NCBI RefSeq assembly: GCF_035046485.1
Contig: NC_085138.1
Span: 363,695,238-363,759,237, forward strand
Source: Aedes albopictus
Taxonomy: Eukaryota > Arthropoda > Insecta > Diptera > Culicidae
Direction of reading: 5' to 3'
DNA length: 64,000 nt
A program made the position numbers and the translations under genes. Numbering within the stretch: the stretch's first letter is position 1; each line of letters starts with the position of its first letter. Below the pieces are notes generated by a model. The model was not told where the DNA came from, did not search any database, and saw only the letters and a list, made by a program, of their open reading frames with translations. Positions 1 to 12,150 of this stretch are shown in pieces.

Positions 1-344
1 GGCTCATAGACTCCAAACATGGCTTTTTATATGGAAATCAACAAATGTTAATCTTTTCATTTCTTTTGTTGTAAATCTCGCATGGTGTAGTTGTGATTGC
101 AAAACTTCATTGATGACCAAATAATGGCGCATACTCAATAATACAATAATAACAGAACTTGTTCTACAACAAAACATCTTATTAAAATGTTATTCAAAGA
201 AAATATACTAATAGCAGGATCATAACAAAATAAGATTGCCCAACAAAACCTGTCATGGAAAAGTTATACCTTAATAAGTTAATAATAACAAACCAAGATA
301 TTAAAACAGGTTTTGTGATTCAGTTGTTATTATTTTGATATTCT
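1..344. other. No recognisable feature
   Basis: AT-rich sequence with no coding pattern, terminal repeat or tRNA-like box that I can recognise. Confidence 0.6.
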
Positions 345-541
345 CCTCTGCTCGGGTAGTGATTAAGGCTAAGGACCGCCAATTTGGAGACGGTGGGTTC
401 AATTCCCGTTCCAGTCGAGAAAATTCTCTCGACTCCTGGGCATAGTGTATCATTGTGCTTGCCTCACAATATACAAAATCCTGCAATAGCAGGCAAAGAA
501 AGCCCTTCATTTAGTAACTGTGGAAGTGCGATGTTTTTACT
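345..541 (+). repeat. tRNA-derived SINE, Feilai-like
   Basis: The segment begins with a tRNA-like head. An A-box-like stretch lies near 356-376, and a B-box-like GGTTCAATTCC sits near 387. A body follows with phrases I recognise from abundant Aedes SINEs, such as CTGGGCATAGTGTATCAT and TAACTGTGGAAGTGC. It runs straight into the LINE fragment that starts at 542, so its 3' end is lost or obscured. The A and B boxes are seen in the sequence; the Feilai-like name rests on memory of the family. Confidence 0.6.
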
Positions 542-1206
542 GGATTCGGTGTCTACAACGAATTTCATAGCTTCACCTTCATGCTTCGAAAGCCCGGTTC
601 TGTATACGTAGCTGAGCTAGCGGCTATATACTACACTTTCATTAGCACTCTTCCACCTGAGCACTTCTTCATTTTTACTGACATTCTAAGTTCTCTGGAG
701 GCTGTTCGGTCAATGAAACCCATGAAGCACTCAGCGTACTTTCCTGAATGGAATACGCCAGGTCTTGAGTGCTTTGTCCAAACGCTCATACACCATCACC
801 ATAGCTTGGGTCCCTTCACATTGCTCGATTCCGGGCAATGAGAAAGCGGACTCTCTGGCTAAGGTGGGCGCTAGCGAAGGCGATATTTACGAGCGTCAAA
901 TCGTCGAATTTTGTGCATTGGCCCGTCAGGAAACCTTGATCAACTGGCAACACAAATGGAGAAATGGAGAGATGGGTAGATGGTTGCACTCCATCTTTCT
1001 ACAAGTTTCTAAGAAGTCCTTTCATTCGTGTAATGTGTCGGCTGATGTCCACATATTTGTTAAACGTGTATCTTTTCCGTATTGGACTCCCAGACAGCAA
1101 TCTCTGTGTCTGCGGCAAGGCTTATCAAGATATCGAACATGTCGTGTGGGGATGCGATGAGCATCGTGAGGTCAGATCTGAGCTGCATGAAATTCTTCGG
1201 GTCTGA
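542..1206 (+). pseudogene. RNase H / C-terminal ORF2 fragment of a Loa-like LINE
   Basis: The reading opens with GFGVYNEFHSFTF at 542 and continues through VAELAAIYYTF and FIFTDILSSLEA (RNase H core) to about 760. There it shifts frame into SKRSYTITIAWVPSHCSIPGNEKADSLAK (766-870), which holds the RNase H HxxxPGNExAD-type motif. A second shift near 1010 leads to FIRVMCRLMS and then a CxCGxxxxDxxHxxxxxC segment at about 1106-1150, ending at the stop at 1204-1206. At least two frameshifts make it non-functional. A complete ORF2 would exceed 1000 residues. Confidence 0.75.
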
Positions 1207-1676
1207 AGAAAACAACAGAAACCCGTTAGAGAGTGTTGGCAGGCCTTGATTTGGAATATCAGTTTTTGAAACGTGTTGATGTCAGAGTTTGATGTAGTAC
1301 GTCCCTTGTTTTCGTTGTCCGCCATTTGGTTTTGCTGTCGTCCCTGTCTGTCGCCCCCTACCGTTTGTTTCTTCTTGTCGTTGTGTACCGATAAAGCCCT
1401 ATCTTTTTTGTTCCGTTTCATATCAGGACATTTTGTCCCATCAATGTTTTTGGTATAAGTTAGCAAATAATTTAATTTAAGACCCCTAAATCCCTCCTTC
1501 CCAATTTTATTTTTTTTTATCCCTAATCTCGAAACAGCCGCGAGTATTTCGGCTTCCCAAGCTAACATAGAACTAAGGCAGTTAATATTGTAAAAAACAA
1601 CAAATGATTTCGGCTCAGTTATGCCCATGAGGCGCCCGACCCTTCCAAATTAACGAATACGTAAAAAAAGAAGAAG
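542..1676 (+). mobile_element. 5'-truncated LINE 3' end with RNase H, Loa/Lian-like
   Basis: This is the 3' part of a non-LTR retrotransposon. It keeps the RNase H domain, the C-terminal cysteine/histidine segment, a 3' UTR of about 450 bp and an A-rich tail (TAAAAAAAGAAGAAGAAA near 1662-1678). No reverse transcriptase precedes it, so the copy is 5'-truncated, as is usual for LINEs. RNase H after RT is typical of the I, R1 and Loa groups. The reading VAELAAIYY resembles the Lian/Loa group of Aedes, which is an inference. Confidence 0.7.
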
Positions 1677-1679
1677 AAA

Positions 1680-3440
1680 CTGGACAAATTCCAAAAAAAA
1701 ACCAAGCAAGCTAAAACATAAGAAAACTAAGAGTAATATTAGGTGGAATCTTAGAAATTATAACTCGAGAAATCCCATCAGAACTTCCAGGGGAATTATA
1801 AGATATTACAAGCAGATTCGTTCAAGGCGACCAAGATTAGAAATTCCAGAAGATACCTAACTATTGAATAAACCTATAAATTGTAGATCTGAAATTCTAA
1901 GTTGTGGGAATTTTCCATGAGATTGCATAGAAGAACCCCATGATAAGGAATCTTTAAAGAACCTCGTGAATAATCCCCATAAAAATACTTCTAAACGCAC
2001 TCAAAGAGACAGCCACAAGGATAACCAAGCAAAATACTACCAAATGTAAGCCTACGATGATGCTGAAGGGATTTCTAGAAGCAGCCTCTTGTATGATTCC
2101 AACAAAAATTCTAGAGGAATTACCCAGAACAATCTAATGGCATTTTATAAGGCCACACTATTACATCATTTAATTTTCATTTCCGTTACAATACTGAAGG
2201 CAAACGTGAATCGGAACGCAATGACTATCCAAATTGCCTGGGCTTTCCGTTCCTCTAATCTACGCTTCGATGTTTTCGTGAAACGCCCTTTCTCCCACCA
2301 TTCTAAAAGCTTTAATCCAATTTTCCTCACCTCTTCACTGGACATCTACTACTCCTGACGGACTGACAACATTTACAGGGTTAGATGATGACTGCACCGT
2401 TTTTTTTGTTCGCCACGTCATTGAAGACGACCTTCATACTCCACAGAGAAGGTTTAAGCAAATAGAACTCGTCTTCCAGAAGACGATATTCGATACCTTC
2501 GAGGTATACCCGGTTGAACCGACGCAGACAGAACGGGTGCCCTTTATCGTTGGCTGCGTTCTACTTTATAGCCATCTTAGCCTCCGAAGCAGCAGCAGCC
2601 AGCTTTTTTTTACGGTTGATAAGAAACGTGAGTTGAATTTTTCCCAACTTTGTCCGGTTCATCCCATCCGATCCGAGCGTTAACAAGGTTGTACCCTAGT
2701 AGAATGCTACCCAGTTGCCACTTTTGATTTCGTTTGAATGGAGCCTGAGGAGGGTCCAATTTGGAGTGGAAGGCAAAAGAGCAAACTAAATTCACCTTCC
2801 CTTATTAACACCAACTGATGGCAATGGCGACGATGATGGTGCGCCCAGTCCCAGCGAAGCGCATGGAGTTTCATCTGCTATGGATAGGATAATGGAATGA
2901 ACTTGGTTTTTATACACTCTATGATTATCGTGTTCTGGGTTGTGACCGAAGAAAATGGGCGCGTGTCTGTTGGTAGTCTTGTTTTCGGTATTGTCAATTT
3001 TCATTTGTGTCTAATTGGAAATTGACAACGGATGCAGTGCATTAAGAAAGGATAACACTGGAAAGGTCAACCTTGGCGTGTTTTCTATTGACCTGCTGTG
3101 TCCCTGACTTTGCACATTGATGATGGGTAGGGTTAAAAATATAAAAGTGAATAATACTCAATATCGATTAATGGATCAAACAAACCCTTTTCTGATAACT
3201 ACGTTGAAAATATGCTTGACATTTAAGAATTTACTTCAAAAATATCGAAAAAAATTTCACTAAAACCCCTCAAATGCACAGGTATGCAAGACGACATGCA
3301 CTTCACAGTCACCTATAATATTCACCTCTAAATTGTTAAATTAATAATTGTAAGAAATTTAAAAGCTTTATTGCAATGAAAAACGTTCAATAAAGAAGCA
3401 TTAGGCAGCTAATCTCTTAACATTTATCTAGAAAGCTTAA
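1680..3440. other. Unassigned intergenic sequence with a short degenerate repeat stretch
   Basis: No gene is supported. Around 1740-2000 the sequence carries the loose GGAATT/AGAATTCC motif repetition that is far more developed at 45,980-47,100 and 53,700-56,045. Between about 2390 and 2590 the minus strand reads open for some 60 codons with reasonable composition, but I recognise no domain. Confidence 0.5.
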
Positions 3441-3446
3441 AATAGG

Positions 3447-4222
3447 TGGTGTCCAAAATACATTACAAGTTTTCTACTGCAAATATATTTTGGTCATCTG
3501 ACGAACTACATGGGGATGCTGTGCGATTGCATACTTGGAGGCGTATTCTGTGGGTCAGGCGATATTTCCTCGATATCGAAAACTTTAATACCTAGTTATC
3601 AAAATAGATGCCTGTTAACCGGAGAAATTTGATTATTAGGAAGAAAATTTCTGTTAATTTATGCTACTTCCATGATTTAGCAATATTCATGGCTAAACAT
3701 TGAGATAATTGCCCTTTCCAAATTATATATACCTGAGGGTGTCCAAAACATATATATTCAGTGTCCAAAATGCAATTCTAACAGGCGCAGGCGGTTGGAA
3801 ATTGCGATTTCCTCTGCCTCTAAATGCTTCCGTTAAGGTTTTTGTCACCAGGAACGCTGAGTACTATCATATTATAAGCGTATTAGTTACTTTGCGAAAT
3901 AATCAATTGCTTTCTAAGGAAGCTAGGGGACGATTTTTCCAACGTTGTCCTCAGCCTGTCCAAAATACATGTATTACCCTATTTGGATGGTTGATGGGAT
4001 AAGCTGTTTATAATATAATTAAAAAAATCTAGTAATGTTCTAAATAAGCGTTTCCCGAACTCGGTTTTCGCGGCGCCTCAACAATGACGCACTTATAATA
4101 GGTTGAGAAACAGTCAAAATTTGAGAATTTTTGATGCACTCTATGAAAAGGTTACAGCATGTTGAACTTTTTTGTGAGAGAAAAAAAAGTTGCCTATCCC
4201 AAACATTTTGGCCACCCACTGT
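3447..4222. mobile_element. Candidate Tc1/mariner-type non-autonomous element
   Basis: The left end reads GGTGGTGTCCAAAATAC and the right end, reversed, reads CAGTGGGTGGCCAAAATG. These are imperfect inverted termini that share a GTGG...CCAAAAT core. The GTGTCCAAAA motif recurs internally near 3738 and 3762, and a related CTGTCCAAAATAC near 3958. No transposase reading is visible. TA flanks are possible but not clean, so the boundaries and the class are tentative. Confidence 0.35.
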
Positions 4223-4476
4223 ATGGTTATAAGGGTCCCTAAAAGTCGTATTGGTTCCACGTGGTCACCGGAGTGGCCACAAGACAAACCAATATTGTAT
4301 TGTTCTCAGATTTTTAAAACAAATGTAGGCTTTTGACGGCTCAAGTTTTATTATTTATCGTCACTGGCAAATGAGTCGACCACTTGGTGCCACCCAACCT
4401 CCAATGGATACTTCTTCTTTTATACAGTTTGTACTGATTGGTATGGAATTTGTCGTACGGATCTGATCGAACCGAC

Positions 4477-5343
4477 TCAGACGATCATTAGAGCGTTTGA
4501 ATCGTCCTGATGCCGACAGCCATAGAGCATGGTGGACTTTTTCACATAAATGATTTTTCCGTTTACTCCCTTCAGTTTGAATACATGGTTTTTAAATACC
4601 GATTCACAATTACGCAGTACCAGTTCGCCATCAGCTCGAATAAATATGTTTTCTTCCTCGCTCACGTTGGAGGAACTGAGATTTTCTTATTTTCTGGCTT
4701 CTTCTTATCCGTTCATCTGGTAATATTTATCTAAAATAAAGGATAAACATTGGTGATGCACCAAATACATATTCGGACGGCTTAGTGATGAAATACGCCG
4801 AATTACACACTATCAAATAAAAAAGAGGTTACTTACCCTTACCTAACCTTCATCGTTCCAGTCTGTTCCATCACTGGTATCGACAAATTTGAATTCGGGT
4901 ATGGTTTTGGAATTTCGAGTAACCATGTTATGAGAGAAATCAACTTCATCAATGGTGCATCCAACAAATATTACATGATTTGTAGCGTTGACCTCAGTTT
5001 CCAAAATCGCTTTGCGTATTTCGTTGTCATTTGGAAGATCATATACTCTAGGGGTCGCGGAAACTCGTTGATCGGATTTTCCACAGTCCTCTAGATAAGG
5101 CACGATGATTGTCATCAGATAGTGCCAAATGGTAGAATTCCACCGGCTGCTGTTGCAAAAATGGGTAGAGCAAATCCCTCGATTTTTTTTTCGGGAACCA
5201 GCCATCACCGCGTCCACATAAGGAGACCCATCTTTTGTACCTTTCGATGGCACTTGGGAACCGGTGGATTACAACGGCGTGATGATTGGAATGGAATTGA
5301 AAGCCATGTTTCCACATCCCTGTACAGCACAAAACGAAGGCAT
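4477..5343 (-). pseudogene. THAP-domain protein gene, frameshifted
   Basis: From the ATG at 5343 the minus strand reads MPSFCAVQGCGNMAFNSIP. The frame then shifts into HHAVVIHRFPSAIERYKRWVSL, and at an A-run near 5183-5191 it shifts back into KNRGICSTHFCNSS. In order these give CxxxxC, HRFP, W and CxxHF, which is the zinc-binding C2CH layout of THAP DNA-binding domains. The two shifts compensate, because the last segment is in frame with the ATG. The reading continues to TAG near 4843, beside a plausible splice donor. A second open block at 4477-4671 follows a CAG acceptor-like site and could be the next exon. THAP domains occur in host transcription factors and in P-element transposases. No transposase core is visible. 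Confidence 0.5.
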
Positions 5344-7299
5344 CTTAAACAAAAGCGTATTAATTAAATGGAGATAATGATGTAGTTCCTCTTACCTACA
5401 CTCGCAAGCTTCAAACACTAATTTTCAACAACATAAACATTCCTATGGAAACGAGTTGATGGGAAATCGTGTAAACAAATCAGCCAGCACGCTGCAGCTG
5501 TCACGCTTTACCTACCCCCCCGCTGAATACCTCACCCCGCATCCTGTGATTGCTGATATCCCTGTATCTTTCTTAAAAATACCTTGGGCGCCTGTTACAA
5601 CTGCAGTAGGCGAATTCCGGTGCACTTTTTCTTAAAAGAAAAGAAAATTTTCTTGCTTGTGAGCAATGGAAGAACATTTCTCCTCTTCGAAGAAATTGTG
5701 CGTCGGAATTCAGCCACAGCTCACTACAACTTGGGAAAAATTTTCACAGCTTTCTTTCTCTGTTTCACCACGGACACCAGAAAGGACACCTCCAGTTGGC
5801 ACTGAAAACGCTACCGTAATTCGTCGGTGACTTCGAAGCCACAACACATGATCACGGTGAAATACGTTGCTTTCACCAATTCGATTTGGGTACTGATTTT
5901 AATTCTATTATTCGGAAATGAACGCACTAATTACCTCATCCATATAGGCAGTTGGCAGTAACTCCACGATGAATTTATTAGTTGGCCGCGACGAATGGCC
6001 GGCGATCGTGGTCAAAAATCGGAAAACCCGAATTTAGTCAACCTGACCGGAACAAGGATCGAAATTATCTGAAAATATAAACATAAACATCGACAGAATA
6101 GTGATGCCAGTAAAATAAAAAAAAAAACATGGTGATACATTTGAAAGGTGTCGAAAAATGTTTCGGGTGTGCAAAACGCGTGCTTTACACAAGATGTCAG
6201 AGTTTCCAACCCCCTGAAGGCCTCCGTTTGGGTAGTCTTCGTAACCTTTGCTTTCACCGGTTATGCCGTTGCAACGCGTTGCTGCAGTTTTTACGAGTCT
6301 CTCGTGATCTCGTGATCGTGGTATCGTCCATCGACTTCTGAAGTTCTGAAGGGCCGTTTTAAGGTCCTTGCTTATTTTGGAATTTGTGGACGCAAATTAG
6401 GTGATTTTGCCAAGCTGTTGCACTTGGCGGCACAGCCACCTCCATTGCAAACAGCCCGTTTCGATTTAGGTTGACGGCCCTCATTAAGGTGTCATGATGC
6501 ATCACTGCGCTTTCATACGAATCATTGACTTTTTGCTTTTCAATGATTGTTTGCCTCGCGTTTTTGAAGTGATAAAAAACTGATAATTCTGCAGTAATGC
6601 AGCTGAAAAAGTATCATCACAATCACTGCTAGTGAGCATATAGGATGATACTTTTTCATGCGCATATTCGCTTTCGTGACTGACAATTATCACTTTAAAA
6701 TTTAGAACCACATCCCGAATAAAACGGTATCATACAAAAGTTTTACAGTGTATCATTTTCTTATTATTCATGTTATCATAAACTGGATTATTTATCGATG
6801 ATACGAAATATGATATTAATGATAGTACTTATCATTTTGGGAGTTTGAATGATAGACCGAATGGGTTGTTAAGTATCGTTACCATTCAAAAATGCTATAT
6901 TTCTCGAACAAAAATTTTGCTGAATTATAGATGTTATAATCACTTTATCATTAACTTTATGATACGACGAATAATAAAAACGAATAATAAAAACAAAACG
7001 GAAATATTTCACCACATCTGTTTTATCGACCCGAAAAATTGTACACCACTGCGGGCATTTGTCGGGCACTGTCAAATTGGCTCACGATTAACTGAATCGT
7101 TGTTCACTTTCGTCGTGTTTTTTATTCGCTAGAACGAGAATCGAACCGTATTAGATTGTCTTGGCCAAAGTTGTTTCCGTAAGTTCACGGTGTTTATCCA
7201 CTACATCACATGGAACCAGTGCTCGCGGTTGACTGAAATTCGATGGTGTTGTGAAGGTAACTAAGCAGTTAACTATGAGAACCGAGGGGAAGACTTATA
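5344..7299. other. Unassigned; AT-rich with TATCAT/GATA motifs
   Basis: This is the upstream side of the THAP-like gene and beyond; no gene is recognised. A 15-bp inverted repeat (TGAAAAAGTATCATC near 6604-6618 with its complement at 6644-6658) sits inside a looser palindrome at about 6560-6700. From 6720 to 7000 there is dense repetition of TATCAT/ATGATA-type motifs that reappears at 8210-8440, on the far side of the MITE at 7308-7900. Those flanks may be one older element that the MITE split. Confidence 0.4.
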
Positions 7300-7307
7300 G
7301 TCTCTGC

Positions 7308-7900
7308 GCAGACAGACGTTCTAGCTCGAACAAATTTATTCAAATTTTCTATGTAAATTTTCACTAGCGACACCTAGGCAACCGATTGCCACAGTGCAGT
7401 TGACAGTTTGAGAAACCACGTGCTTCCAGCCGCTTACTTACCACCCAATTCACCAACCAACGAAAAAAAAAAACAAAACAAACACTGTCAAAATCATTCC
7501 TACATTTGCGTCACATTCACAAAGATTTCCCAATGTGTGTTAAGTTCATCCAAATGCAGTTTTATTCAAGCAAATCTATGTAAAATAAAAGTAATAATGT
7601 GTAAAATGTTTTTCAAGGGTCCTGCACTAATTTGTGCAAAAGATTCTAGACATTAAATAAAAGTCATTTACTCTGCACAAATTATGTGGAAACATTATTA
7701 GCGTGCAACACGTGCGGTTTTTTCCCGCCATCCGGCTGGAAGACGACCGTGGTGACAGTTGTTTGTCGCAACGCACATGTGAGGCAGCGATTGAATATGA
7801 ACGTCGCTAACGCCATCTGTTCGCTGATTGCCACTTGGCAATTTGTGGCGGCCATGTTTTTTACACAAGCTGCTGAGTCAAACTTGAACGTCTGTCTGCG
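7308..7900. mobile_element. hAT-like MITE with GCAGACAGACGTTC termini
   Basis: The termini are inverted: GCAGACAGACGTTCTAGCTCGA at the left and the complement of GCAGACAGACGTTCAAGTTTGA at the right, with one extra G at the right edge. The 8-bp GTCTCTGC flanks both sides (7300-7307 and 7901-7908), a target duplication size seen in hAT, P and MuDR elements. The 593-bp interior has no transposase. The inner sequence mentions the same motifs as the related element at 11,654-11,898. Confidence 0.75.
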
Positions 7901-7908
7901 GTCTCTGC

Positions 7909-8512
7909 TTTGAAGACAGAAGCTCCAGTGGAAAAATCCTCTGAAAAGGGAACCTTTGGAGGTTCCGGTTTTGCATATGATCCGGTAAGTTTGCAGTAAT
8001 TAGCCGAAACTAGCTGCTGGCATGGAAACAGCAACCGTCAAGGGCAGCCGTTTTTAAAGAAAACGCGCTCTCTGGTAGAACAAATTGGAGCCATCACTGC
8101 TGTGCAGTTTATTTTGTGTGCTCAGAAGTACCGAATCCTGTCACTATTACACACACTATCGAAACAACATGTTCATTTCATGCTTACTATGGCCATTGTA
8201 TTGTTTGAACATTGTGAAAATTAAAAAAAAGCTAATATTAATCGTTAAATTTGTGAAAAGGGAAGATAAACAATTATTCATATATCATTAATGGTATCGT
8301 TATCATTAGTGTAATAATACTCGTAAACTATTGAAAAATATCAATTTAGAAACTTCAATCATCGAATCATAAACCTATCGTTGTTGTTGTAATAATCATT
8401 CCACGAACTAAAATCTTATGATACGAACGATACCTTGAATTGTATATTTCTATGCGGGATATCCAACATGACTGCCGATGGTGATGATGCCGTAAAAAGC
8501 CTTAACCCTTAT
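7909..8512. other. Unassigned AT-rich sequence
   Basis: No coding signal. At 8210-8440 TATCAT/GATAC-type motifs recur as in 6720-7000. Confidence 0.5.
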
Positions 8513-9345
8513 GTGGCCAGCTGGGTACCCGGGTACCTTTTTCGATTTCAAATCTCGATATTTTTATGATTATTAAAAGTAGCAAGTTGAAACTCTGCTA
8601 GATCTAAGAACTCGTGGGTTGACCGAATTTCCAAGTGTGGAGGGGCAGGGGGAGGGGTTTCTGATTTTTTTTATTACGTGGAATGCCGGCAGGGTATCCG
8701 GGTACCCACGAAACTGAAGTGACCATATTTCCGTCAATTTTTCACCGATTTAAAAATTTTTTGGCTCATTTAACTCAGAAACTCATTCTCTCTCTAGAAA
8801 ATATTTGGTTGCGTCGATCTGATGACTGTAGTTTTCGGAAAATCCGGATTTTTGAGGGTATGTTCTTATACCATTTTGAATTCCATATTGTTGAGCCTAG
8901 GATACCGTATAGTGGCCATTGCCGGCCATGGCCCCACGGGAAGCCTGATCCGAAATCGCAACTACAAAGTCAACACGTTTTATGATCCCAGGCTGGTCAA
9001 ATACTACATACTGAAGCAATTTTAGGATGATTGATACCGATATTGTCACTAGCCTACCGAAAATTCCGAGCATTGTTTTGTATAGAAACATAAGCCCGGA
9101 AATCCGGATTTTACGGCACCCACGGTGATCGGACCGGTCTAACCAAATATTATATCGATAGATAACACTGCTCGACAAAATTTTACAAAATTTGGTGTTA
9201 TGGGATGAGAAAAAAAAATAACAGGGGTTTGGGACCCTAGAAGTGTCATAGTGATAGAATTTTTGAGAAATATTGGACCGGGCCTTCACAGTTTAAAACC
9301 GAAGTTTGTATGGAGAACTTGGGGTGTTCAATTAATGATGCAATT
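8513..9345 (+). repeat. Dispersed repeat with GGGTACCCGGGTACC motif, copy 1
   Basis: The unit opens with GTGGCCAGCTGGGTACCCGG and includes GCCGGCAGGGTATCCGGGTA near 8684. Near 9218 it has CAGGGGTTTGGGACCCTAGA, and it ends with GAGAACTTGGGGTGTTCAAT. The same blocks occur in the same order on the opposite strand at 11,195-12,693. It has no convincing ORF. It is probably a non-autonomous element, but I cannot name its class. Confidence 0.6.
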
Positions 9346-11054
9346 CGGTTTGGCCGATGAAATTGCAAATTATTCCGCGAGTGAAACTGAAGGAAATCAG
9401 TGTGTTTTTTTTATCCGAAAGACGATTTCGATATAGCAGACTTCCAAAACCGGGTATAATCCGCTACGTGGTGGCTGTGTGATTGTGCTATTGAAATGAA
9501 TTAGGTGAAACTCCGCTGCCGCTGATGGTGCTACGCCTTTGAGCAAAACGGTTGTATGAGTACCGGTGGACCATAAGTGGTGAACTGCTGTGGCAAGGTG
9601 CAGTGCAGTATAGTTTCAATATTTCTGGGAACTTTAAAGTGAGTGGATGGAGGGATGGGAAATATGAATCAGCTGTGAAAAGGAGATGCAATACTGGTTC
9701 CGGTATTGGGAGAGCGAATTAATGAAGCTTCCGTTGTGTTGTGAGCTAGTTGATGAGAGGTGGTGATACTGGATGTTTTACTGCAACTGGGAGCGAAAAA
9801 GATGAACGATGCGTTTATTGGAAAACTATTGCAGGAAAAAAGAATGAGGGTCTCGTAAGAAGAAATTGGGTTAAAATTATTTTGGGGTGATGAATAGAAG
9901 AGACTGAAAAGGACTATGTGATTTGTGTAAGAGAGAAAATCAATAGAAAGTGAGCAAGACAGTGCTTGATACGCTATGGGCGGTCATGTTAGAGATGTTG
10001 GTCGGATAACAAAGAAAAAAAAACAATGGATAGTTTGGGAAGTGAATTACTGATTGAGGAACAGAAATAAAAGAGAAAATGAGAATAGAATAGTGTGAAA
10101 ATTGTATTAAGCAAATGTAAGCTGGAGGAAAACGTGCCTTCGGAAGATACTTCCAGCCCAGCCGTTTGGTCGACGACGACGAAGCTGTTTTTAAAATTGG
10201 TGAGATTGTTTCTTTTATATTTACTTATATTTTGAGAATGATTTTTCATTAGGGTCTAACTGACATTATCGATTTCCTTCGTCGATTTTCTTTTTGTATA
10301 TTTATACAATGTATATTGAGTTTTCTCCATCTTCTCATAAAATCACAGTAAAACTAGCATTATTAACAATCAAAACTTCAAATTCCCGTACCAAAATCCC
10401 ATTTCCTTTCTATTTACGAGGGCGTCGGTGAGTCGCTGGCATCTCGATAAATAGATATCGTCCCTTCCCTGCTATCCCCTTTTTCTTGTCGTTTCAGAGA
10501 GCGAGCAATGGCGCTTAAGCCTAGGCTTGTTAGCCAGGACACAGTGTAAATGCCTGTGCCCCATCCCTGAAGAAAAATGGCCCAAGGAGTGACAAAACCT
10601 TTTAGCTATGTCACTCCCAACGATGGTGTTTACACATACTAAAACAGATACACTGACATCAACGCATCTACATACATGTACTATTCAAATGCACTCACAC
10701 AATCTGAATTTTGTAGCATCACTCGCTTATAGTGAATCCCAAATCAACCCATTCCAAATATCCAACTCCTTGACACCTATGGGGGCGCCGGTGAGTCGCT
10801 GGCCTTTCATAAAGTAGGTGTCATATCATCACATCCTTTCCTATCCTCGTAACGGAGAAGATGGGAGTGGCCGGCAATGGAAGTTTTCATGTCTTTTTTA
10901 CTTCAACCTCTAACTGGATAGCTATTCCCTCCCAAATAGCATTCCATAAGTAGTTAGAATAGGAGTATCTATTAAAGTTTTAACATGACAACTTTCAGTA
11001 TGCAATCTACGAATTACTCCGTTACCACGCAACGCACGCAACGCAACGCAACGC
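9346..11054. other. Unassigned, with a diverged repeat pair
   Basis: No gene recognised. Two related segments begin with GGTGAGTCGCTGGC, one near 10,431-10,500 and one near 10,789-10,870. Each is followed by AAATAGATATCGTCCC- or AAAGTAGGTGTCAT-like text and a CTTTCCTATCC-type run, so they look like diverged copies of a small mosquito repeat. The short direct repeat ACGCAACGCA occurs at 11,030-11,055. Confidence 0.4.
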
Positions 11055-11207
11055 AGAACTTGGGGTGTTCAATTAATATGTGCATTAGAACGTGCCGTGC
11101 ATATTTTTAGGCGTTTTCGGTATTTGGGTTATTTTCGTTATTGTGTAACGCCTAAAAATATGCACGGCACGTTCTAATGCACATACCAATTGAACACCCC
11201 AAGTTCT
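11055..11207. repeat. 61-bp near-perfect hairpin
   Basis: The left arm is 11,055-11,115 and the right arm 11,147-11,207, with a 31-base loop. The arms differ at two adjacent positions (AATATG versus GGTATG context). The outer part of each arm is the GAACTTGGGGTGTTCAAT end of the neighbouring dispersed repeat. The inner part, with GCCGTGCATATTTTTAGGCG, is found only here. Confidence 0.85.
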
Positions 11208-11653
11208 CCATACAAACTTCGGTTTTGAACTGTGAAGACCCGGTTCAATATTTTTCAAAAAATCTTTCACTATGACACTTCTAGGGTCCCAAACCCCTGT
11301 TCTTTTTTTCCCATAATAAAATTTAGTGTTGAACGGTGTAAGGGGTCGTCCATATACCACGTGGACAGAAAATTCATGGTTTTTGACCCCATCCCCCCTC
11401 CCCGTGGACAAGCGTGGACTTTTCATTGACCCCTACCCCCCTCCCCCAATGTCCACGTGGACATCCGAAAAAAAGTTTTTTTTTCATATTTCTAAAATAA
11501 ATGACTTTTTCCATTTTGATTTTGAAAAGTATTTTTTTATATTGTTTTTTTTTTCTTCGTAAACAATGTTGAAATTGGAATTGAAAACTTTGTTAAATAC
11601 AAATATTCTATAGCTTTACATAGAATACAAACAAGAAGCACAAAATAGGTACC

Positions 11654-11898
11654 ACAGACAAATAGACGTAGCATTCTGACATTTCCCATCGTACACCAAA
11701 TTAACGGTCTATTTAAAGATTTGTTAGTTGGCCAACTGCCCACCCGTGGCGCTCGCATCGTTTTTGTTCGAGTTTGACGTTTGCCCACTACTGCCACCTG
11801 GTCGGCCAACCTCAGTCCTTTTAGTATTGGGCGAACAGGTTTTCGGGAATATGATTTGAATCGAAAAATGTTCGTAGTGTTACGTCTGTTTGTCTGTG
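11654..11898. mobile_element. hAT-like MITE with ACAGACAAATAGACGTA termini
   Basis: Inverted ends ACAGACAAATAGACGTAGCA and (reversed) CACAGACAAACAGACGTAAC enclose 245 bp. TAGGTACC is repeated at 11,646-11,653 and 11,899-11,906. The one-base asymmetry at the right end matches that of the MITE at 7308-7900, so the two look like relatives. The interior holds the TTGGCCAACTGCCCACC context but no ORF of note. Confidence 0.75.
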
Positions 11899-11939
11899 TA
11901 GGTACCTACAAGTTTTCAATATTGTTTTTAATTTAGCTT

Positions 11940-12150
11940 ATTGTTTGTGAGAGTGTGGGTTCGATTCTTGTTCCAGTTGGTGAAAAATGTTCGTTGAACG
12001 GAAAATTCTTCATTGGGTGTTTTTCGTGTAATGTCCATCGCCTAATGTTAGTGATTGTTCAATGCTTAGTCTGTACAAAAAAAAAGTGTTTTGAGCTAAG
12101 CCTGCAAATCCCTACAAGTGTTTTGAAACTTCGAAGTAGTTTATAAATTT
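11940..12150 (+). repeat. tRNA-derived SINE fragment
   Basis: A B-box-like GGGTTCGATTCTTGTTCCAG at about 11,957 is followed by TTCATTGGGTGTTTTTCGTG and GTAATGTCCATCGCCTAATG. These are phrases I associate with Feilai-type SINEs. The A-box side is weak. The fragment lies inside the PIF/Harbinger-like element. Confidence 0.45.

Noticed and set aside
2390..2590. Minus-strand stretch reading FCLRRFNRVYLEGIEYRLLE
   Set aside because: It looks somewhat protein-like, but it is interrupted by a stop, is short and matches nothing I recognise.
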